Shown here: in pieces, positions 37,711-51,002 of the stretch | Position numbering within the stretch: position 1 is the first letter of the stretch | Layout of the letters: every line of letters begins with the position of its first letter | NCBI GenBank assembly: GCA_029207755.1 | Contig: JARCOQ010000017.1 | Location: forward strand, 6,708,945 to 6,772,944 | Source: Chamaea fasciata | Lineage: Eukaryota > Chordata > Aves > Passeriformes > Sylviidae | DNA: 64,000 nucleotides | Reading direction: 5' to 3' | Translations under genes and position numbers: made by a program | The notes under the pieces: model-generated | The model's input: only the letters and a program-made list of their open reading frames with translations | Told to the model about the DNA's origin: nothing | Database searches by the model: none

Positions 37711-38580
37711 GTTGACCCCACCATCCAATGCGCGCACCAGGAGAGCCCCGACTCTCCTCTAAAAACAAAAAGCCATCCTCCTTTAACCACGAGCTCCATC
37801 ATATTTAGAGTATCTCATTAAATGCATCGCTTTCTTGTTTGTTCTTTTTTATTTTGATTTTTTTTTTTTTTTTTTTTTTAGAGACAGACCATGCTGAACT
37901 CACTGATATACCGTATAACTATATAACACAGATAGACGCCTTTCCCCGCCGTGCTCCCCGCTCCAGCCCTCGGCAGGGCACCTCTCCAGCTCCCGCCAGC
38001 TCCAAGGGGCATTTTCAAGCCAATTCCAGTAAATCCTGCCTGAAAAAATCACACCAGGATGAGTCAAAGTGTGACCTGTCCCCAGTATTTAACCCAAGGA
38101 CAGGCGAACTTTTAGGGGGAAAAACCTTTTAGAAAGACTTTGCCGGGGCTGTTAAAGAGTCGGCGCCCATTAGGGGTGGGCTTTAGGACAGTTTTTACTG
38201 TATTCTCAGCAATATATTTTAATTGGGCAACAAAACTATATTTTTACTAAGCATTTTTATATATAAAATGGTATTTAATGTCTTTTGGGGTTTTTTTATT
38301 AGACTTTTTAAAAAGAAATCAAAGGATATCCATGAGATCTAAAGCATTTATGTAGCAAAGCTGGATTTAAAGAAAAAAAAAAAAAACAAGGAATGGGGGA
38401 AAAAAGGAGATATTTTGTGAAAAGGGAATGATAATGTAAATATTGAGGAACAACTGACTGGAATTTTGTACAAAAGAAAAATATGACTGCAAACACTTTT
38501 ATTGTCTAGAACTGTATGGAGAGCAAACTGTTTTATTCTGGTTAATTATTAAAACATCTTCATATAATTGTTCCCATCTT
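37711..38580 (+). other. SOX18: SOX18 3' UTR and polyadenylation signal
   Basis: A/T-rich non-coding sequence after the SOX18 stop, with a long T run at 37857-37879. The signal ATTAAA at 38548-38553 is followed by a GT-rich element (TGTGTGCTTGTTGTGTG) from about 38579, which predicts cleavage near 38570-38580. A further AATAAA near 38889 could be an alternative end. Confidence 0.65.
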
Positions 38581-38775
38581 GTGTGCTTGTTGTGTGAACA
38601 CATATTTTCCGCAAATACATGTTGTCCCAACCATTTCCAGATTTTTGTATCCGTTGATTAATGTTTTGACAACCTGGCAAATGTATTAATTTCCAAGCTG
38701 CCGCCCGCCCGCCCCGTCAGCCTCCTCGGGCTCCATGATCGCGGCTCTGCTCAGCTCAGCACGGGACGGTGGCTT

Positions 38776-38807
38776 GGGATGGGATGGGATGGGATGGGAT
38801 GGGATGG
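38776..38807 (+). repeat. (GGGAT)n short tandem repeat
   Basis: Six perfect GGGAT copies just downstream of SOX18. Confidence 0.95.
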
Positions 38808-40104
38808 GGTTCTGGTGGCAGCCCCTCAGCACCGCGCCGCCCAGAGATGTTCCCAGCAGGAAAAGCAGCTGTTCTCAGATTAAAATATAATAAAACATGT
38901 GATATCCTCCTCCGAAACAAGCCTTGGTGTGGTCATTGTTTTGGCAGGCTGGCAGCGCATCGATGAGAGGTCCCCATGGCTCACCCTGTTTTCCCATGAA
39001 ACCCCCTCAAAAATAGAGCCCGGCTGCTTCAATGCTTTCTCTAGTCCTCGGAGCTGGAAGAAAACTCCATGTACTGGAGCCTTTCCTCCTCCTGGCCTTC
39101 ATTGGCTCCTTCCCGGCTCCAGCAGCAGCGGGTCTTGCCGAGCCGTCACCATGCCCAGCCGGATCCTGCTCGGAGCTGCTGGTGCTTTGCCGGAGCTTCA
39201 TCCCCCTCCTGTGAATCACTGTATGATTTACAGGGAGCTTTTTTGTTCAATTTGAAAAGGAGGAACAACAATCTGTTGCTTAAAACCCGGTGGCATCCGT
39301 TCCTTGAGCACCAAGTGATTTAAACCAGGCTGATATCACCAAAAAAGGCTGTTAAAAAAAAAAAAATCGAAAAAATTGAATAGAAGAAGAGGGTTTTTGT
39401 TGTTGTTGGCAAAGAATTGCCTTTTAGGGGAAATGGATATTTAACAAATGACATTAATTTTCAAGCTTCTCCTAAATTAAATTCACATTAGTGTTAACAG
39501 GACTCAATCCTGACTCACTTTTTTGTTGTTGTTGTTGAATGTGAAGTGCTAATAAACGGGACCACTCCGGGGGCTGGCGACGCGTTCCCATGGAACGCCA
39601 CAAAGGCGCTTCATTGTCTTTCCATATACAGTATGTAAAAAGGGGGAATACATGGAAAAATGACCTCACTACCTACACGGGAGGGCTGGCGGGCGCCCGG
39701 CGGGTGCCAGAACCCGCGCTGCAGCAAACAAACACAACACCAAATGAGAAGCATCCTGTGCTGCCGCCGATGACTATGAAAGGAAGCAGCCGGCTATGGG
39801 CTCCATCCCGCTCCGCTCCCTGAAGTGGCCTGGGAGGAAGGAGATGAGGGAGGGGGGGAGAAGAAGAAAGCCCTGAGTTATTTTCCAGCCCCCAGCTTCC
39901 AGGTACCTTCCAGGCATGGATGCGGTCACTTCCTGCGGTTCAAAGCAGCAGTGAGCAGGCCAGTCCTCGCCCAGCTGGGGAGAGCCGCTGTCCATCACAT
40001 CGTGGAGCAAACGTGAAGTCACTTTTCTGCAGCAGAAATTCCCTTCTTTCCCCATGGTTCAGGCTGTGTCATCTCACCATGATTTTTATGTTGAAGGAGG
40101 GTCC

Positions 40105-40315
40105 GTTTAGATTAGGTATGAGTCTTTAGAATGAGGGTGGTGATGCACAGATTCCTGGAGAAGCTGTGGATGCCCCATTCCTGGAAGTGTCCAAGGCCAG
40201 GTTGGATTGGGCTTGGAGCAACCTGATCTAATGGAAAGTGTCCCTGCCCACAGCAGGGGGTTAGAACTTGATGACCCTTAAGGTCCTTTCCAACCCAAAC
40301 CACCCTGTGATTTAT
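40105..40315 (+). mobile_element. CR1 LINE 3' end fragment
   Basis: It contains CCTGGAAGTGTCCAAGGCCA, GGCTTGGAGCAACCTGATCT, AAAGTGTCCCTGCCCACAGC and AAGGTCCTTTCCAACCCAAA, all diagnostic of the CR1 3' region. It is closer to CR1 than the copy at 20050 and short because of 5' truncation. Confidence 0.9.
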
Positions 40316-41519
40316 GCCCCAGGATGCTGCTCTGGGGCTACAGCAGGTACTGGAAGCTGCAATGGATGGTCATTCCCAACCATAACTGCACCAAGGTTAT
40401 GCCACCTTGAAGACACAGCCGCTGTGAAAGCCCTACCTCGCTGGCCAGCCTCACCCCAGGTCACAGGGAAATGAAAGAGAAGAGAAAGGAGAGAGGAAAA
40501 AAAACAGAGCAGATATCAGCAGGCAGAAAGACCAGTGCCAGACTCCAAAAGATGACACCTCCTACCATCACTCGGTGTTCCACACAGCTTTTTTCACCTA
40601 AACTCACTGCTTTGACATCGGCTTTATCAAGAAGTGTCACAAACCAACCTGGTTTGTGCTGGTACAGCAGTGGTTTGGGCAGGCAGCTCTCCACAGTGTC
40701 ACTGCTGCAGCCTCATGGTTTAGCCATGGCCAGAAAAGGATTTGTCCCCCTCCGAATCCAGGGTTTGGTGAGACTGGCGGCACAGGGGCTGATCTATCTC
40801 CATCAGGAGGGCAGAGGGCTCAGCTGAACCTGGGAGAGGTGCTGGGTCTTTGGGGAGGGTGCTGGCTCCTTGATGGGCTTTAACCACACCACTTGTTTTA
40901 CATATTATTTTTATAATTTTATATCTTATTTCATATCTTATATCTTAGTTCTATGTTTATCTGTGTTGTTTTTAAACACTTGATTTTATTTTCATATTTT
41001 TGTATATTTAATATTTTTCTATTTATTCAATATTTTATGTGTTACTTTTATATATTTTTAACATATATATTATTTTTATCTTTCCCCTGCTCCGGTCCCT
41101 GTACAGCTGCTCTGGGGCCAGGAAACCATCCCCCAGTGTTTTTTTTTCACTGCATGCCGGTGGCTCAGGTGTGACGTGGGACTGGAAATGGCTGGAGCTG
41201 ACATAGTTTGGGGATGATTTCACTGCCGTTATGGCTCAGGCTGGGGCTGTTACTGCACAGCCCCTTCCGATTTTTATGACTTAATCTCTCCAAAGCTCAA
41301 GGCCGGATGGTTTAGGGCTGGGGAGGAGGAGCGAGGGGCTTTTAGCAGGTCGTTACAGCAGAAATATGGAGAAGGTACTTGACAGGTAAATGGAAACCCT
41401 GACAGCCCATCCTGCCGGCTTTCCCAGGGTGCAGGGAGAGGGGGAGGTGATGCCAGGTCCTACCTGGGTTTTGTGGGCAGGTGGCATCTGCTGTGTGTCC
41501 CCTGGGGGTGCAGGGCAGT

Positions 41520-42006
41520 GGATTCTACCCGTGTGCAGCTAGGCGTGCATCCCAACACATCCGTGTGCAAACCTGTACGTGTGCAAGCATTGGTGTGAGC
41601 TATGTGAATGGGTGTGCAAGCACCCGTGTGTACCTGCATCACTGCATGCACCCCTGCTCACATCCATCCCTGTGTGCATTATCCCAGTGTGCAGACATCT
41701 GTGTGTGTGTGTGTGCACATCCCTGGATATCTGTGTGCCTGCACCTGGGTGGGTTGTGTGTGTGCATGTGTGTAGCCATGCGTGTGCACCTCTGCTCCTT
41801 TTTGTGCATCTTTTTTGTTGTCCCTTTGTGTGTCTGAGCCTGCACAAACATCCACGTGTTCCTGCATGTGTGCATCTCTCTGTGGATGTGTCTGCGCATA
41901 CACCTGTAGGTGCATCCATGTGTGCATCTTCCATGCATGCATCCCTCCATGTGCACGTGTGTTTGTCCACATCCATGTGTCCATGTGCATATCCATGTGC
42001 ACACAC

Positions 42007-42047
<41 letters not shown>

Positions 42048-42050
42048 CTG
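41520..42050 (+). repeat. GTGTGCA/TGCATCC-rich degenerate repeat ending in (GT)19
   Basis: About 480 bases of diverged GTGTGCATCC, CCTGCATGTGTGC and similar units lead into an uninterrupted GT run at 42009-42046. It is alternating purine-pyrimidine, so Z-DNA formation is possible. Confidence 0.85.
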
Positions 42051-43424
42051 CTGGAGGTTCACAGATCAGCTTTATAGACGTTCTGGATTTTTTACAGCGT
42101 TACGGAGCGCTCGATGACATCACCCACCCAAATATTAAAACCTCATGTGCCAGCCAGCCCAGCCTGACAGTGTTTGGCTCCGGGCTCACTGTTCCCAAGG
42201 CTGAGGCTGTGGCACAGCCAGGGGCAAGTGGGATGTGCAGGGTGGCAAGTGGCAGCTCCAGGGCAGCCCCAGCCATCCCAGCCCAGAGCTCACCGTCGGG
42301 GTGGGAACACTGACACCACAGCCTTGATGAAGTCATCCTGTCTGGATGAACAGGGAATTAGAGCCTCTTGATCCTTGTATTTTGGGTGTTCGGCATGGGA
42401 GCATCTCTGGGAATATGAACGTGCTGGCGGGGCTGGTTCCCCACTGCGGCAGCAGGCAGCTGCTCTAGACCAAGTGATGGGATTTATATTTTGCCCTCTC
42501 TTCCTGAAAAAAAAAAAAAAAAATTATCAAAACCAAACCTGTTTGTGAGAAACAGCTCCAAAACATTTCCTGACTCGAGAAAAAGTGCACTGGAAAAAAA
42601 AAAAAGTTTCCAGGTTTTTTTAGATGGAAGGCAAAACCTTTGGAGAGGTAACAGCATTCTGTGGTGAGAGGTTAACCGAAGGGAAAAGGTTGAAATGCAA
42701 AGAAAGATTTCAAATGTTCCCAGAGCAACCTTTCCTGGTCAAGCAGAAGCAAAGTTCCCAAGCCTTCCCCAACTTTCTTCTTTGCAGCTCAGTTTGGGAA
42801 AGGAAATGTTTGGAAATCTCAATGCTCCTTGCAGACAGGAAAGGCCCTGTTTCCTCTGCGCCATGCCCAGAGCTGCCGGGCAGCAGGAGCACTCGGGTGA
42901 GGCTGCAGGAATTCTCTGCAGGCAGGGGAGGGCAGCTGCCTGCAGGGAGCAGGAGTTGGGGTGTCATAAATATTACAGGTTTAGCAAGAGAAAAGAGAAG
43001 AAGCCAGCAAGGAGTCATTAATGTGCCCTGGGAAGTCTGAAACATTTTAGCACTTTTCTCGCTGTGAAGTTCAGCGTCTACATCCCTTGTGGATCTTTGG
43101 TTGTCTCCCCTCAGCTCCCAGCATTGCCCCCACCAGCCCTCACATTCCTTCCCCTGCCTTAGGGCCACCACAAGCCCCTGGAACCCCAGTCCCCAGCCCC
43201 CACACCAACATCTGCTCACCCAGCACCGTGCTGGGGTCCCCATGAGGAGGACAGGTCCCTGTGAAGGAGGTAGGTTTGGGCCTCATTGTGTAAACATGAG
43301 GGATTTTGGGGGCTTCTTCTCCTCACTGGCTCTGAGCCGACTGAGCCCCACAACATCTGTCAGAACTACTTTGTGCTTCTCTTCTGAGGTGATTCAGCAA
43401 TGCTGTGATGTACCGGGAGGCCAA

Positions 43425-43480
43425 AGGGTCGAGGAGGGGTTGGGAGTGTTCTCCAGAGGTCACCTAGTCCAATCCAACAC
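43425..43480 (-). mobile_element. Short CR1-like fragment (possible)
   Basis: TCCAGAGGTCACCTAGTCCA resembles the reverse-oriented CR1 3' segment. Only a few dozen bases are recognisable. Confidence 0.35.
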
Positions 43481-43735
43481 AACACGACCCAACACACCCA
43501 AACAGCATGACCTAGCCCAACCCACCCAAACTACCTAATGCAACACAGCCGAATCCAACCCAGCCCAACCCAACCCAGCCCAGCTCAACCCATCCTAACC
43601 AATCTCAATCCAATGTAACCTATCCCAAGGGCCCAATCAACCCATGCCAACATAACCCGACACAACCCAACCAACCCAGCTGAGCCTACCTAACCCAACA
43701 CAACACAACCAGCCTAGCTCAACTTCCTATGCAAG
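43474..43735 (+). repeat. Degenerate CCAAC/CCCAA low-complexity array
   Basis: About 260 bases built almost only from A and C, in units such as CCCAACC, ACACAACC and CCCAGCC. It begins directly after a CR1-like TCCAATCCAAC and may have grown from it. Confidence 0.85.
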
Positions 43736-46700
43736 TCCTAAAGCAAGTCTCACCCATCTTCTCCTGTGCAGCCCAGCTCAACCCTTCCGGGATGTTGCAG
43801 CGGTTTGGTGGAAGCCTCTCCCTCCTCCTGTGCTCGGCAGCGCAGCCCAGGGGGGTTGATCACTTCAGGGAACTGAATCACGTCCCCCCACCATCGTGGG
43901 AGCGTCACAGAGCGTCTGAAGCTCGTCAGGAGAGTCAGGCCAGGCCGCGCGGGGCCGTTCTGGGAAGCCATCCAGCCATCCGCTGGAGAGAGGAGTCTGC
44001 CTAAAAATGCCTCTGCTGGCTCCTCTCCACACTCCGACCGTCCCATATGGAACAAATGTACATTTTCCATCAATTGTTTGTATTTTGCATTTAAAGAAAG
44101 AAGGGGGAGGGAAAAGAAAAAGCCAGCGAGCAAGCGGGCTATACATATACGCGAAGCGTCGGTGACAGCAGATAGGCCCCATCGCGGAGAGGGAGAAACA
44201 CTGGCCGGCGTTCAAGAGACTCAAACGTATGGTATGAAACAATAAATTTTAAGTGTGTTTTGACATATTTGGTGGTCTCTGCCTCATGCTTAATGAGCAT
44301 TGGTCCACGTTGCGGGGGAACTGCACAGCTCGGGTGGTTGGCAGGCTGTGCTGGGCGGGGGGTCGGTGGCCAGCGAGGCCGGAGGCAAGCGTTGAGGTGG
44401 TCCTGGCATGTGTGTCCCGAGGGGATGGGGCACAGGGATGTGACACCATGGACTGCACTGGTATGCTCGGAGGAAGGGATGCTGTGGGCAGCACAGTGCC
44501 TCAGAGGAACAAGCAGTGATGCTAACTTGCAGGAAGAAGCATCAAAAGGTAGAATAGGGTTAAATTTGGTCAGGAAGGGACACACAACATGGTGGTGATA
44601 TCCCGGAGCAGCATCCCTCACCTCGGCATGTTTTGGGCGACCTGTGCTCCCATCTCCAGGCTTGGTCCCAGTTATGCAGTGCTGCTTTGCCTGCGGGAAG
44701 ACCGTGGGCTCCCACATCCCATCACCACAGGGAGAAAGCCTGGAGGGATGGGCAAAGCTGCAGGACAAGAGAGTGCAGCCCTCCCGCATCCCCTGCCTCT
44801 GTGCCAGGCTGCCCGGCTCCCCCCGTCTGACAGGGCTTGATCAGAAAGATGGACATGAAAGTGGAGCTTGGCTCTGGTTTCTCTCTCATTCAGAACATTC
44901 AAAAACTATTAACTGTGGTGGGGGTAAGCAGGCAGCTGGTTTTAATATCGTGCTCTTCCAATTGTGTTGGGGTTTTTTTTTCCTTGCTTTTCGCGAGCAC
45001 TTTAAGTGACATGGTTACATGTATTTGATTAAAAAGCTGTAATTCAACGAGTGCATTTTCTTGTACTGTACAAAACAGCTTAAAGACACAGGATTTATTT
45101 ACGGTGGTCTCCCAGTTTTTCAGCTCTGCCAAAAGACAAGATGACAGGGAATTCACAGGAGGGAGGACAGATAGCAGCAGAGGGGGACATGCAATCTCTC
45201 CTGGCTTTCCCAGTGTGGGGAACACGACTGGATCATTTCCTCTGCTGTAAGGTCAGCCCACTGCCACCAGCCTGGCCCTTGGGGCCATCCACTGGTCCCA
45301 AAAGCACAAGCTCTTTTTGGTGTCCCCAGGACTGGGTCTCAGCTTACAGGAGCTGGCAGAGGGGACAGCTAGGAGGGGACAGCTAAGTTTGTCCAAACTG
45401 GCCCCCATCCTGCCCACAGCAAGATGCTGCAGGACACAACTGGAGGCAGGAGGGGGAGATTTTTTCCAACCATGCCCATCCCCTGCCCGTGCAGAGATGC
45501 TGCCAGCACTGAGGAGCCCATCCCAATCCAGCAGCTCTGTTTCCTAAGGAGGAAAAAGCCTTTATGAGATCCCAGCAAGGAGCCATGGCCTGATGCTGCC
45601 GAGAACCCTGGATCATCTCCCATTAACCCCAACATCTCCCATGGCACAGCCACAGACTGGAGCCATGCTCCCCCACACCTTTTTGCCTTCTCTGCTTCCA
45701 AAGTGATAAATTTCAACCCAAAAAGTCAGGCGTGGAGATGAATAAAAAGCATAGGGCTGCTCTGCGACCCCTCAAGCACCAAAATTACCATAGCCCCCCA
45801 CTCTGCTGGCCACAAGGGGCTGTGGCAGAGTCCCTGCACTCCATCACATCCTTGAGCTTTTTGCATTCCTCTGGCTTGGAAAGGAGGCGTGTGCCTGTGC
45901 ATTCATGCAATCCTGACCCCACAAACCCACTCCACCCAGCACAGCTTCACCTTTCTCACCCAGATGTATAATAAAAATTTGTAATAAAAATCAACCCAGC
46001 AATGCTTGTACCTCACCTGCCTCAAAGTCCCTGATGTGCAGCCCTGGGGACAGGGACAAGGACCCCAGCATCATTCAGGACCACCCTGGGAAATCCCAGC
46101 CTCCCCCATCCCTGCCTGGGGGGCCGGAGCCTGCCTGGCTGCTGGCCATGCCGAGCCGAGCCTTGTCTCTTCCTCAGCTCGCTCCTGCCCAGGGATCACC
46201 TGCAGTTCAGTTGATTTATGAACGGAGAATTTTTCGAGCTCTGTTTCCTTTTCATTGTTGTTTCAGTTGCTGCGCTCGCTTCCGCCCGCCTTTGAATAAC
46301 TCCTGCCACGCTGCGAGCGGTGAGAAAGGCACCGAGTAAACACTCACACTCAGCCCAGGAGCCCGAAAACAGGGGGACACAGGGCTGCCCACTGGCTGGT
46401 CCTACCTGTGGCAGGAGGTTGCTGTAAGCAGAGCTCCGAAATGGATCCCTCTTGTCTCAAAGGTGCAGTTTGGGATGGGGTAGTCACATCCTAACCTTCT
46501 GCCCCGTGACACTGCCCCTGGGAGGTGGCAGCCCCGTGGGGATGCTGCTCTCCCGTGCTGTGGCTGGGGAGGAGAGGGTTGTGGTGGGTGGTTTGACTGG
46601 AGGGACCCTAAAATGCGATTAGCGGGGGGGAAACTCACTGCCCCATAGAGGGCAAGGTCCCCCCACCCAGGGCTGTGCTCCACCCGGCTTCATTCCCGTC

Positions 46701-48196
46701 CTCATGCCCAGCTGGAGCAGGGGCTCCCTCTGCGGCACAGAGACGACGCTCTCTAGGGAGCTTGGGTTGATTTACAGCAAAGCCCTTGAAAACAAGAAAA
46801 AAAAAGAAATCAGGAAAGGAAAGAAACCTCATCCGCAATCTCAGCGGAGCCCAGAATTTACGTCCCCGCTGCTGCCACCTGCCATCCGCCTTCCCCCGCC
46901 CTCCCAGCCCCATCCCGGGCCACCGAGGAGCCCCCATCCCGGGCGATGGGCAGCTGCCCGTCCCGACCTGTGCCCATTGTCCTGCCCTTCCTCCCCGCGC
47001 CCCTCAGCCCCCCGCCGCCGCCCCGGGGCCGGGGGGAAAACAGGAAGCGCTCCCCAGCACGCTGCTGCGGAAATGAGACAAGCGGGCTGGAGCGGCGGCG
47101 AGGACGGCGGGAGGAAGCGGACGGGATATTTGGAACTGACGGCGAATTCTTGGGCTTATCTCTGCGCCGCAGAGGCCCAGGAGTCCTTACAAAACAGCGC
47201 CCAGCTGGAGCGAGGCCCGCGGCTGGGGACGCGTCCTCGTCCCCAGCGCCACCCTTGGTACCCGGCTCGGCGGCGGGATGCTGGTGGCAGGGAGGGGACA
47301 CACTTCCAGTGTGGTGGGTGGCACCTTCGTCCCGTCAGTGGTCACAGAAGGGACCGCGCTGCAGTGTGGGGATGAGCAGCCCCCAGGTTGCATGTCACAT
47401 CTTTCAGCAGGAATTTGGGGGTGAGGGCACTCTCCAGCATCCCTAAAGCTTGTCAAAAAATTCGGCTGTTTTATGAACCCCTAGGCATGAGTTCCCCCTT
47501 TCCCATGGGAAACAATTCCCTGTCCTGCCCGCAGTCTGCACTGGGACACTTTCAGCCCATCACCTTCCCTTTCGCGAGCACCAGCGGCAGGGCTGGGCTG
47601 TGGATGCTGATCCCCTGCCTGCCCTGCCCACGAAGGGTTACAGCCAGCCTGGATTGCTCCGATTTCGCCCTTCCATCTGCTGCTGGCCTTTTTGGTGGGT
47701 TTGAATTATTTTTCATAACAATGCTGTGATACTTTATATTCGGCACACCCCAGCTGGGGAACAGAAAGCGGGTCCGGGCTTGGGAGCACCCGACCCAAAG
47801 GCAAAGGTCTCTGCAGTGCTTCCTAAAAGCTGGAAGCTGCCTGCTGTGGGCATGGGAGAGGGGCCGGGGTGGTGGCATCATCCCGGGGAGCTGGGGCTGC
47901 TGCCAGCATCCAGGGCTCCCCAGTTGGGCTTTGGTGGGGTCACTCCCTCGTTTCTTAATTGGTGGTGAAAATCAGGCAGGAGACCCGCAGCGGGCGGGGG
48001 AAGGCAGCTGGAACACCCCAGGGTCAGCGCTGGGAGCGGCTCGAGGTGGGTATCACCTTCCTGGAGTGTCACTAACCCGGTGGGGACCCCCGGCCAAGGG
48101 CACCCAGCGCCTTTGGAGCCCGAGAGCGCTGGCGGTGGCGATGCCTGCGGACGGAACCCGCCGAGGAGGGCTGCCGCGGCCAGTGGAGCCAAATTT

Positions 48197-48220
48197 GGGG
48201 GGGGGGGGGGGGGGGGGGGG
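48197..48220 (+). repeat. G24 homopolymer
   Basis: Twenty-four consecutive G residues in GC-rich DNA; a potential quadruplex and a place where assembly length is unreliable. Confidence 0.9.
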
Positions 48221-50110
48221 CGGGCAGGGTGTGACGGGTCACCCTGGCAGAGGCTGAGACTCCTCCTCTGCGGGGAGGAGGACAAAGGATGGAAGCGGCT
48301 GCCCCGTTGCAACACATCCCCGGCGAGCACAATGGAAATGCCATCCTCCGTCTTGTGAAACAGGAACCTCATATGATCTCGCTGAAGGCTTGGGGACACT
48401 CTTGTAGGTCTGAGCGTGATGCTCCCCGGGCTTCTTTCTCTCTACCCGCCGGGGGACAAGGGAGAGTGGGGAGTTCCCCAGAGCATCCCTGCCCTGGTGA
48501 GGGACGCTGGACCCGCTGGCAGGAGGAAGGTGATGCCCTGCCACCCACTCTGGGGCCAAAGCACCCTCAGGTTCCCCCCCCCCAGCTCCACCAAAACACC
48601 GTCCTATGGTTCCCCCACAGCCCTGCTGAGCATCTCCCTTCCCGCCCTCCTCGAGGACTCCTAAATAAACTTCGTTCTCCCTTTATGTTCTTGACCCCAG
48701 ATTTAATTAGACCCCCGTTTCCTGCCTATATGAAAAATCACTTCCCCGAGCAGGTGGCTGCGATACCGCGGGGGCTGTTGTTGTTTTCTTTGGGGCGGGG
48801 GGAAGGTGGTAAATGGGGGGAAGAGTTTGTTGTTTATTTTATATTTACAAAGCGCAGCTTTTTCCTGGTGCCGGGCATCGGAAGAGTGGCAGGATGTGAC
48901 CTTCATCCATCTCCTCCTCGCTCACACAATACGGCCGCGAGCGCCGCGGGCCGTCGCCGGCTTTGTCCCCCCGCGGCCGGCGGGCACCTCCCGCGCCGCC
49001 CCGCCGGCACCTGGCGCCCGCCGGCACCCGGCACCGCTGCCCCTCAGCTGGGCCCCGCCGCTCACACCGGGAGAAAAAGGAAAAAAAAAATACATATATA
49101 TAGAAAAAAATAATAGCAAGGTTGCCGGTTTCCTCTCTGGAAAACAAGCTGGAGCTGAGTGGGACAGCAGCGTGGGAAGGAGGGAGAGAGGGGTCCCGTT
49201 GAGTCCTTTGGGAGTTTCCCCTGCTTGGGGAGTGGCCTGGGCACGCTGCCTCCTCCTTCACTCGCTGTGTGGGGTGAAGCAGCCTTTTTCAACAAGGCCT
49301 GGGGCAAATGAGCCCTGTTCTCTCGTTCACGGGTCAAACACACCTTTGTCCCCATCCAGATGCAGTCCTGGCATAATCCGGGGCAGAAGGCAAGGAAGGG
49401 GTGCAGCAAACACTGGTTCCCTCGCCCTGACGTGGTGGGGAGCGCCCAGCAGGCAAGAGCCCACCCAAACCCCAGCAGACACTCGCAGAACGGGTGCTGC
49501 TCTCTGTCCCCATCGTTCGGAGCATCCCGATCCTTGCAGGCTCCAGCTGCCGGGATTGCTGGGCTGGGCTGATCAACAGAGCCAGCCCAGGTGTGGAGCT
49601 GGCAGTGCCCAGGGCGGGGTGGATGAAGACATAATGGAGTGAGGTCTCCTTGTTTTCCTTCTTGCCAAGAAGCACCACAATTCCACAGCCTTGGTCTGGG
49701 GAGGGGCACACTCCGACCCTGGCCCCACCCGTTTGTGCAGATCAGTGTCTGTAGTGATAAAGCTGCAGGGACAAACATCTGATGTGACCCCAAACCAGCG
49801 CTGGCACCCACCAGTGGTACTTTCTGGTGGCAAAGGAATTGCTGCAGAATTTTACAGGGAAAAGGGTCTGTCACCCCAGAGGATCTTCCCCAGAAGGTCC
49901 TTCAGTGTGGCTGAGCTCCACCGGGAGCTGCCTAAGACCTCAGGCCAGCTCTGTCCAGGGGGCTTGAACTGCGGCTGGCACAGCCACTGTGAGCCCCCAG
50001 TACCCTCCAACACCGCAGTGGCAAAGCTGAACACTGCCAGCTGGCACAGGGCTGGCATGTCCCAACCCTCTGGTCACAGCCTGGATCCTGGAGCAGGGGT
50101 GATGCCGGAG

Positions 50111-50243
50111 CATGGCATGGCACAGCATGGAATGGCACAGCACGGAATGGTGTGGTACAGCTTGGTATGGCATGACACAGCACAGTGTGGGGTGGTGTGG
50201 CATGGCAAGCATGGCACAGAATGGCACAGCATGGCACGGCCTG
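50111..50243 (+). repeat. Degenerate ATGGCACAGC array
   Basis: Imperfect tandem units ATGGCACAGC, ATGGAATGGC and GTGTGGTATGGC, about 130 bases in all. The pattern gives apparent open frames rich in M, A, W, H and G that are not genes. Confidence 0.85.
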
Positions 50244-50914
50244 GTGCATCACCAGGGCTACCCTTGCTCTCACAGAAATACCACCCAGAGACACCAGCAC
50301 CTCAGGGCCGCTTCAGTCTCACCCTGGCCAAGCATCCAGCAGCAGAGAAGGGGGCTGCTTTAATTTAAACACACATTAATTTATCTTTAATTCCCCAGCA
50401 TCCCCCATCCCACGAGCTGGTCAGTCCCCACCCTGCTCGGGACCCCAGGCAGAAGCAGGTGCAGCCCCAATGGGGTACAGCACCCACCAGTCCAGTACAG
50501 ACCACCCAAAAACCCCCACCACCACCCCGGGACCCCCCAGGTCTGCTGGGCAGTGGGTGCCCACCTGGGCAGAGGGCTGGGTGTGCTCATGCCAGCGCTG
50601 GCCAGCACAGTTGGTTATCCTTACATTTGGCATCAGCTGCTTCCATTGGGCTCCATAGGGGAGGGAGAGAGAAAAGGAAAACTCAGCTCAGGGCAATTTA
50701 ATAAGTTCAGTGTTACGAGCTGGGGAAAAGCTGTGGAACACACAAGTGGTAACGCAGGATTAATCTTTCCTTTAGTCTTGGGAATTATGTTTTCATTAAT
50801 CCTAATTTTTCCAGATGTTTCACTCCTTATACCATGTTCTTCAAAGCCTCTGTGGCTGCAAATTCTAATGAAGCCATGAGAACATTTTGAAGAGAAAGAT
50901 TCAAAGCTTAAATT

Positions 50915-51002
50915 GCTTCCTTTTTTTTTTTTTTTCTTTTTCTTGGGTTTTTCTTTTTTTTTTTTTTTCCTTTTTTTTTTTTTTTTTTTCCCTCCCTCTT
51001 TT
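50915..51002 (+). repeat. Poly(T)/pyrimidine tract
   Basis: Long T runs separated by single C or GGG interruptions, ending in CCCTCCCTC. On the minus strand it is poly(A)-like, but no retroposed body is recognisable beside it. Confidence 0.9.

Noticed and set aside
37839..38132. Open frame starting in a poly(T) stretch after SOX18
   Set aside because: It lies in the SOX18 3' UTR and begins as poly-Phe from a T run.
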